DNA of 8,560 nt from Smithella sp. ME-1 (GTDB lineage Bacteria; Desulfobacterota; Syntrophia; Syntrophales; Smithellaceae), in NCBI GenBank assembly GCA_000495415.1, contig AWGX01000100.1, forward strand, positions 1 to 8,560, read 5' to 3'. The notes beneath the pieces were generated by a model. That model was not told the origin of the DNA. It saw only the letters and a program-made list of their open reading frames with translations, and did not search any database. The first letter of the stretch is position 1. The number at the start of each line of letters is the position of its first letter. This document shows positions 4,798 through 8,560 of this stretch, piece by piece. Position numbers and translations under genes: made by a program.

Positions 4798-5955
4798 CTA
4801 CTCTATGGGATTGACCGAAACAGAAAGTGGCCACGCGTAAGTTCCGGCCTGAGACGATTCATCAAAAACGAAACGATAGCTGAGCGCCACTACTGACGTA
4901 CCAATGCTTTTATGAGTAATAATCCCGCCGTTGGGTCCCAGCGCTACCTCTCTGCCAAGACCAATTACCATCGCTTCCTTAAAGGATAAGCCGCGGGTTT
5001 CGAAAGTCATATTTACTCCTGCCCTGCTGTTGTTCTTGATTTCCAGAACAGAACCAGCATTTACATCCAGGTACCCTCTTTTTATATCGGCATCGGTTAT
5101 TACGATTTCTGCCGGCTGTCTTAACACATGCAAACTTGCCCGCGCTAAAACTCTAGCAGTCACTTGAATTTGTGTACTCATTGCCTGCGTGGATGATTGG
5201 GCGGATACCGCTTCACTAATCGGAGCAAAAGACAGTGCCGCTATTAACGCTGCAACAACAAGCTTTTGCTGAATTCTTAGACCATGATCGATATGACGCT
5301 GCTTGGCATAACCGGCGGCAACCAACACTTCGCCGATTTTCTTGTCTTGTTCACTCTCGCGTTGACGTTTTAAAGCATCTTCCAGCTGTTCATGTGTTAT
5401 GTATCCTGCAGAGACGAGCAGCTCGCCAAGCCTCAGACAGGAAGGAACTTTTTTTTCGCCCAGCCGGGATTGAAAGGATAAAGTAATACCCAGTTGATGC
5501 TGGTTAAGGAAACCGAGCCGTACTAAAATCTCACCCAGTTTCTCGCCCGTCTTTTTCTGTTCATCAAGTGCCGCGTCCAGTTGATCCTGGGTAATGCAAT
5601 AAGCCTTCAACAATAGTTCACCTAAAAGACGGTAAACACCGGCGGCTGCCATAATCGCTCTTTCAACTGTCGAAAAGTCACGTTGAATCCATAAAACTGC
5701 ATAAAGTTCAGTTTTGTTCAGTACTCCAAGATCGACAAGAATATCACCCAAAAGCTTATTTGTACGCATTTGTTCTGCGAGAGCTGCTTCAAGGTTTTCT
5801 GGCTTGATAAATTCGCCATCTAATAAGATACGACCCAGAGGTCGTTTGACAGGGAAAGAATAACGGGTTTCTTGATGATCATAATTTTTTCCAAAATTAC
5901 TGTTCATTTTCGCACCAATTAAGAATTTTCCTTTGCCGGTAAAATTAATCAACAT
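4798..5955 (-). CDS. Three tandem MshEN (c-di-GMP-binding) domains, TM/signal segment, exported pilin-like beta domain
   Basis: This 385-residue protein has six half-motifs of the form RLGxxLxxxGxxxxxxLxxALxxQ, starting near residues 39, 68, 109, 139, 175 and 206. Two consecutive halves make one MshEN domain, the type that binds c-di-GMP in MshE, so three domains are present. They lead into a hydrophobic helix (232-246) and APISEAVSA|Q, which looks like a signal-peptidase site. Residues 253-385 are predicted beta-rich and cysteine-free. They open QIQVTARVLARASL and close GTYAWPLSVSVNP, recalling pilin strands. Topology is inferred as cytoplasmic MshEN and periplasmic C-terminus. A promoter 32-60 bases upstream supports the first ATG. 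An in-frame ATG at 5907 (residue 17) would keep all domains, and neither start has a strong ribosome site. It is coupled to the RHH-PilZ gene. No ATPase domain follows, unlike in GspE/MshE/PilB proteins. Confidence 0.85.
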   Translation of the reverse strand: MLINFTGKGKFLIGAKMNSNFGKNYDHQETRYSFPVKRPLGRILLDGEFIKPENLEAALAEQMRTNKLLGDILVDLGVLNKTELYAVLWIQRDFSTVERAIMAAAGVYRLLGELLLKAYCITQDQLDAALDEQKKTGEKLGEILVRLGFLNQHQLGITLSFQSRLGEKKVPSCLRLGELLVSAGYITHEQLEDALKRQRESEQDKKIGEVLVAAGYAKQRHIDHGLRIQQKLVVAALIAALSFAPISEAVSAQSSTQAMSTQIQVTARVLARASLHVLRQPAEIVITDADIKRGYLDVNAGSVLEIKNNSRAGVNMTFETRGLSFKEAMVIGLGREVALGPNGGIITHKSIGTSVVALSYRFVFDESSQAGTYAWPLSVSVNPIE

Positions 5956-5986
5956 AATTTATTGGTTACATGGCTTCTTTTTAAAT

Positions 5987-6015
5987 AGAATAACTCTACA
6001 ATTTCGGACTGTCAA
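5987..6015 (-). promoter_or_regulatory. Sigma-70 promoter of the MshEN / RHH-PilZ operon
   Basis: On the minus strand TTGACA (6015-6010) is followed by a 17-base spacer and TATTCT (5992-5987), which matches four of six consensus bases including the first two and last. Transcription would start near 5980, giving a leader of about 25 bases to the first ATG at 5955 or about 73 bases to the second at 5907. This is the best minus-strand promoter in the window. Confidence 0.65.
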
Positions 6016-6038
6016 GCATTTTTTTCATCTGCCATAAT

Positions 6039-6053
6039 ATATTGTAATACAAT
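6039..6053. promoter_or_regulatory. Operator-like palindrome, copy 1
   Basis: ATTGTAATACAAT (6041-6053) is a perfect palindrome about a central A. Its core TTGTAATACAA fits the TNGTNNNACNA pattern known for FadR-type GntR regulators. It lies about 25 bases upstream of the MshEN promoter -35 box and 407 bases upstream of the radical SAM start. A 13-base direct copy, ATATTGTAATACA, recurs at 6162. The palindrome is certain; the regulator is unknown, since no GntR gene is in the window. Confidence 0.4.
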
Positions 6054-6161
6054 TGTCTTTAAATATTATTATTTATACAATATATTGATATAATTAATTA
6101 ATATGTATAATTCAAAGGAAATTATTAAAATAACTTTAAAGTTTTTTAAATATGAAAATCA

Positions 6162-6181
6162 ATATTGTAATACATTATAAT
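6162..6181 (+). promoter_or_regulatory. Operator-like palindrome copy 2 abutting a TATAAT box
   Basis: ATTGTAATACATT (6164-6176) repeats the first operator-like site with one change in the palindrome. It runs into a perfect TATAAT (6176-6181) on the plus strand. The -35 region (about 6152-6158, TGAAAA-like) is weak. If this is the radical SAM promoter, the palindrome lies in the spacer, where a bound repressor would block RNA polymerase. The transcript would have a leader of about 260 bases. In DNA this AT-rich a TATAAT can occur by chance. Confidence 0.35.
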
Positions 6182-6200
6182 ACGTGCATGATTTATCAAA

Positions 6201-6270
6201 CATATCAATCACTGATATGAATCCCAAAGCAAGCTAAAGGGTATTGCACCCTCCACCTTCGTAATTGGAG
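6201..6270 (+). repeat. Cluster of small dyads in the radical SAM leader
   Basis: Three inverted repeats follow each other: CATATCA-N5-TGATATG (6201-6219), AGGGT-N5-ACCCT (6238-6252), and CTCCA-N10-TGGAG (6251-6270). The last two share two bases, so they would compete. No known riboswitch consensus was recognised, including the cobalamin B12-box, which was considered because the downstream protein has a B12-binding-like domain. Structured leader RNA is possible but unproven. Confidence 0.3.
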
Positions 6271-6447
6271 TTTCACAATAAATGTTTTGGCAAGAAAAAC
6301 TGCTAATGTTGTAGACGATATAAGCATTTATCAAGGAAAGAAGCGCAGACACGTTCGATCATTTCACAATAATGAAAGAATGTTTTGACGATATAGAAAA
6401 ACTATTCTAATAGAACATACTCACTATTAAAGGATTGAGACAGAAAC

Positions 6448-8241
6448 ATGCCCATAAACTATTTCATTGTGTATAATCCACTTACGTATAATCTGATGGA
6501 TCTTCTGCCCGCCGATTCCATTACTCCTATTGATGTCATATCCTATCTCACCGGTAAAAACGCGCACGAAATAACGTCTGAAAATTTTCTCGACTTTGTT
6601 GATTTCCATCCTGAAAAACAGCGTACGACAATGGTTGACGCTCTGGCCATTGAAATGTATGCCGGTGTATATATTCACAATCAACTGGCCAGGTTAGCTA
6701 AAGATCATATAATCGTAATGGTGGACGGCAAAAGGAAATATATTTCACAGGTAATACAAGAAAAAAAGTGTCTGCCGCAAGCTGTTTTTATTTCCGCCAT
6801 GAGCTCAACATTTCCTGCCGCCGCTGCCACCGCTATCGCGCTGAACCATGCTAAAATACCAGCTGTTATCGGCGGAATACACTTGTCTACAATGCCTGAA
6901 GACGCGGATATATTTATAAGAAAATATTCGCCCCATCCGGAACTGATTTCAATTGTCAAAGGTGCCGGTGACTCAACTGTTATTAAATCTATTTTAGATG
7001 ATCTGAAAAATAATTCTCTAAAAAGTGAATACACCGGTGACAAACTGATTGAAGACGGCGTTTGGGGAGAATTTCAAAATCTCGAACCTCTGGAACCGCT
7101 GAAAATAAATCTTTTAAACAGGCTGCCGTTTATAAAACACTCGCCATTGAAAGATTTCCGGATTAATCCTGTAGCTCCCTTTACCGGATGTCCGTTTTTC
7201 TGCAAGTTTTGCTCAATCTCAACTCTTCCGGAAAAACATAAAGCAGTTCAATTTCGCGACCCGGATGATTTCGTGTCAGAATTACGACACTATCAAAAAG
7301 GGACCGTTGATTTTAAAAACCGATACTACTTCTTTACACCGGATAACTTGTTCACCATCAGAAACAACCTGATTCCCATTTTAAATAAAATAATAAAAAG
7401 TGATCTGCGTATTAATTACGCCGTCCAGATATCTGTTGAAGTCGCGGATGATGAAGAATTGCTTAAGCTGATTCGGGCTTCAGGAGGTACTCACTTCTTT
7501 ATAGGTTTTGAATCTCTCAACATACACAATTTGAAACATGTCAACAAGCCTATCGTTGGAAAAATAGAAAAAAGCGGCCTGACTGTTCAAGAATATTATG
7601 AGTCCAAAATAAAGAAAATTCATGCGCATGGCATATCCATTCACGGCTCTTTTATAGTGGGACTTCCCTACGATTATTACAATTCCATAGACGATAATAC
7701 AGCTGTCGATATAACTGATTTCTGCATAAAAAACAGGATAGGAGCTCAGCCAAGCACGATAGTGGATCTTCCCGGCTCCGTATTTTTTAATGAAAGTCAG
7801 AAAAATAACCAATTCATTTATGGAAAGAAAGGCACAATGGATTACTTCCTGTCTCTCTCCATTGCCGACCTTGCCGAAACAAACAAGATACCACCAGAAT
7901 CTCTTTACAACAGTCCGCTGGTTATAGCTTCAATGGTTTTTTATATATCAAGTAAAGTGGGCGCCCCTCTAAGAGCAGTAATGAATTCTTCGATAATCTT
8001 TATCAGGTCTTTCATTCATCCCACGAAGAATGGAAAAGGATTTAAAATCTGGCAACGGTTTATTGATGCCGTATGTTCCGCTGTTTCCCAAACCGCTGTA
8101 GCCTTGTACAAAGAACAGGGTGATTCTCTTGTGAAATCGAGATACGGTGTCAGGGGTATTATGGAAAGGCTATACGATGCGGAAAAAAATCCCGAAGTAA
8201 AAAAAATGTTCAAAGACTTCATCCATCAGTTTACCGAATAA
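6448..8241 (+). CDS. B12-binding-like radical SAM protein, substrate unknown
   Basis: This 597-residue cytoplasmic enzyme has an N-terminal Rossmann-like, B12-binding-type domain (about 1-190) with FISAMSSTFPAA (114-125) and the family-typical GGIHLSTMPEDA (142-153). No DxHxxG base-off histidine motif is apparent. The radical SAM core starts near residue 240 and has the iron-sulphur motif CPFFCKFC (Cys248, Cys252, Cys255). It is followed by FFTPDNLF (295-302), FIGFESLN (351-358) and SFIVGLP (401-407), all expected strands of the TIM-like barrel. A C-terminal extension of about 130 residues is unassigned. Relatives include cobalamin-dependent methylases and ring-forming enzymes, so reaction and substrate cannot be named. 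A weak AAGGA lies 13 bases upstream, and FIVYNP just after the ATG fits a first strand. It is transcribed divergently from the fimbrial block and may be functionally unrelated. Confidence 0.85.
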   Translation: MPINYFIVYNPLTYNLMDLLPADSITPIDVISYLTGKNAHEITSENFLDFVDFHPEKQRTTMVDALAIEMYAGVYIHNQLARLAKDHIIVMVDGKRKYISQVIQEKKCLPQAVFISAMSSTFPAAAATAIALNHAKIPAVIGGIHLSTMPEDADIFIRKYSPHPELISIVKGAGDSTVIKSILDDLKNNSLKSEYTGDKLIEDGVWGEFQNLEPLEPLKINLLNRLPFIKHSPLKDFRINPVAPFTGCPFFCKFCSISTLPEKHKAVQFRDPDDFVSELRHYQKGTVDFKNRYYFFTPDNLFTIRNNLIPILNKIIKSDLRINYAVQISVEVADDEELLKLIRASGGTHFFIGFESLNIHNLKHVNKPIVGKIEKSGLTVQEYYESKIKKIHAHGISIHGSFIVGLPYDYYNSIDDNTAVDITDFCIKNRIGAQPSTIVDLPGSVFFNESQKNNQFIYGKKGTMDYFLSLSIADLAETNKIPPESLYNSPLVIASMVFYISSKVGAPLRAVMNSSIIFIRSFIHPTKNGKGFKIWQRFIDAVCSAVSQTAVALYKEQGDSLVKSRYGVRGIMERLYDAEKNPEVKKMFKDFIHQFTE

Positions 8242-8330
8242 AAAAAGACAAGACAGGCCAATCTGATTTGTCAGGGATGATACGCTTCAGAATCCATGAA
8301 ATATGTATAAAATTCAATCTTTGGTTAATT

Positions 8331-8359
8331 AAATATTGGTCATAATAATATTTGCCAAT
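8331..8359. repeat. Overlapping AT-rich inverted repeats
   Basis: AAATATT (8331-8337) pairs with AATATTT (8347-8353), and the overlapping ATTGG (8335-8339) pairs with CCAAT (8355-8359). The stems are mutually exclusive and no T-run follows. Either could be a protein site or a remnant of a radical SAM transcript end. AT-rich sequence makes short dyads common, so weight is low. Confidence 0.25.
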
Positions 8360-8455
8360 AATTACGACACCTTCGCATTACTAACGTTTCTTAAATCGCT
8401 AACCTGTCCGTGTTTGCATCAAGAGCCATCTTCATCATTTTAAAGCATTGTAATT

Positions 8456-8473
8456 AATCAAAATATATTGATT
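8456..8473. promoter_or_regulatory. Dyad operator candidate upstream of the outward promoter
   Basis: AATCAA-AATATA-TTGATT is a perfect 6-bp dyad over 18 bases, ending 17 bases before the TTGACT box at 8491. That position suits an activator or repressor site. The stretch AATATATTGAT inside it recurs exactly at 6079-6089 in the divergent region. Both lie in AT-rich DNA, so the match may be chance. Confidence 0.35.
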
Positions 8474-8490
8474 TATTTTAATAATATCTC

Positions 8491-8519
8491 TTGACTTTGG
8501 CTTTTACTTTACTTAAAAT
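8491..8519 (+). promoter_or_regulatory. Strong sigma-70 promoter pointing out of the window
   Basis: TTGACT (8491-8496) and TAAAAT (8514-8519) are separated by exactly 17 bases, and each matches five of six consensus positions. Transcription would start near 8526, running to the right. The gene served is beyond base 8560. Confidence 0.6.
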
Positions 8520-8560
8520 ATAACCGAAAGCTTGATAAAGGCAAACCGTACTGAAAAGAC

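Larger units (their letters stand above)
5956..6447. other. AT-rich divergent regulatory region
   Basis: No gene is supported in these 492 bases. On the left is the minus-strand promoter of the MshEN gene. The centre (about 6030-6190) is extremely AT-rich, with a perfect 13-bp palindrome, a second near-copy, and the palindrome CAATATATTG at 6078-6087. The right part (6195-6447) is more mixed in composition and has three small dyads, so it could be a structured leader for the radical SAM gene. A curved or H-NS/Lsr2-like-silenced stretch is possible from composition alone. Confidence 0.55.
8242..8560. other. Non-coding right end of the window
   Basis: These 319 AT-rich bases hold no convincing gene. 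The longest ATG frame noticed, starting at 8277, is 22 codons. No GC-rich hairpin with a T-run follows the radical SAM stop, so its terminator is not identified. The stretch contains the nested inverted repeat at 8331-8359, a dyad at 8456-8473 and a strong promoter at 8491-8519 directed out of the window. Confidence 0.55.

Noticed and set aside
6288..6304. Sigma-54-like promoter TGGCA...TGCT upstream of the radical SAM gene
   Set aside because: The GG and GC elements are one base too far apart for a functional -24/-12 promoter.
6195..6447. Cobalamin riboswitch ahead of the B12-type radical SAM gene
   Set aside because: No B12-box-like conserved sequence was seen, and the dyads are too small for that class.
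8277..8345. 22-codon ATG frame downstream of the radical SAM gene
   Set aside because: Very short, with no clear ribosome site or recognisable peptide pattern; frames of this size are expected by chance.

Overview
This AT-rich window from a Gram-negative bacterium carries seven minus-strand genes that read as one programme and one divergent plus-strand gene. My best guess for the organism is a Desulfobacterota (former Deltaproteobacteria) lineage. That guess rests on tandem MshEN motifs, PilZ fusions, a spore-coat-U fimbrial cluster and a lone radical SAM gene occurring together. It is inference from gene content, not a taxonomic test.

In transcript order on the minus strand, the programme opens with a two-gene cyclic-di-GMP module. 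The first gene (5955-4798) encodes six MshEN-type half-motifs (three tandem MshEN pairs), a hydrophobic segment resembling an internal signal peptide, and an exported pilin-like beta domain. Six bases later comes a 162-residue protein (4791-4303) with a ribbon-helix-helix DNA-binding segment fused to a PilZ domain whose c-di-GMP-binding motifs are intact. A good sigma-70 promoter (TTGACA, 17-bp spacer, TATTCT) precedes the pair.

A 413-base gap (3890-4302) follows. It holds a dyad, a possible promoter and two imperfect copies of a ~60-bp direct repeat. The repeats contain three AAACGTAC boxes spaced 63 and 21 bp, all on the same helical face. After it comes an archaic (Csu-type) chaperone-usher fimbrial operon: two small SCPU pilins (3889-3416, 3362-2892), a divergent four-cysteine SCPU-like subunit (2845-2294), a large adhesin-like subunit with an Ig-like domain and two SCPU-like domains (2175-1030), and a PapD-type periplasmic chaperone (956-126). 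A terminator-like hairpin lies between the minor subunit and the adhesin. No usher is in the window; if present it should lie past base 1.

The 492-base divergent region (5956-6447) is very AT-rich and has operator-like palindromes and a structured leader. On the plus strand it leads to a 597-residue radical SAM protein with a B12-binding-like N-terminal domain (6448-8241). The last 319 bases have no convincing gene but end in a strong plus-strand promoter aimed past the window edge.

The working model is inference: c-di-GMP is read at two levels next to a surface-adhesion pilus, by the membrane-anchored MshEN protein and by the RHH-PilZ putative transcription factor. The latter is a candidate ligand for the repeat boxes ahead of the pilin genes.
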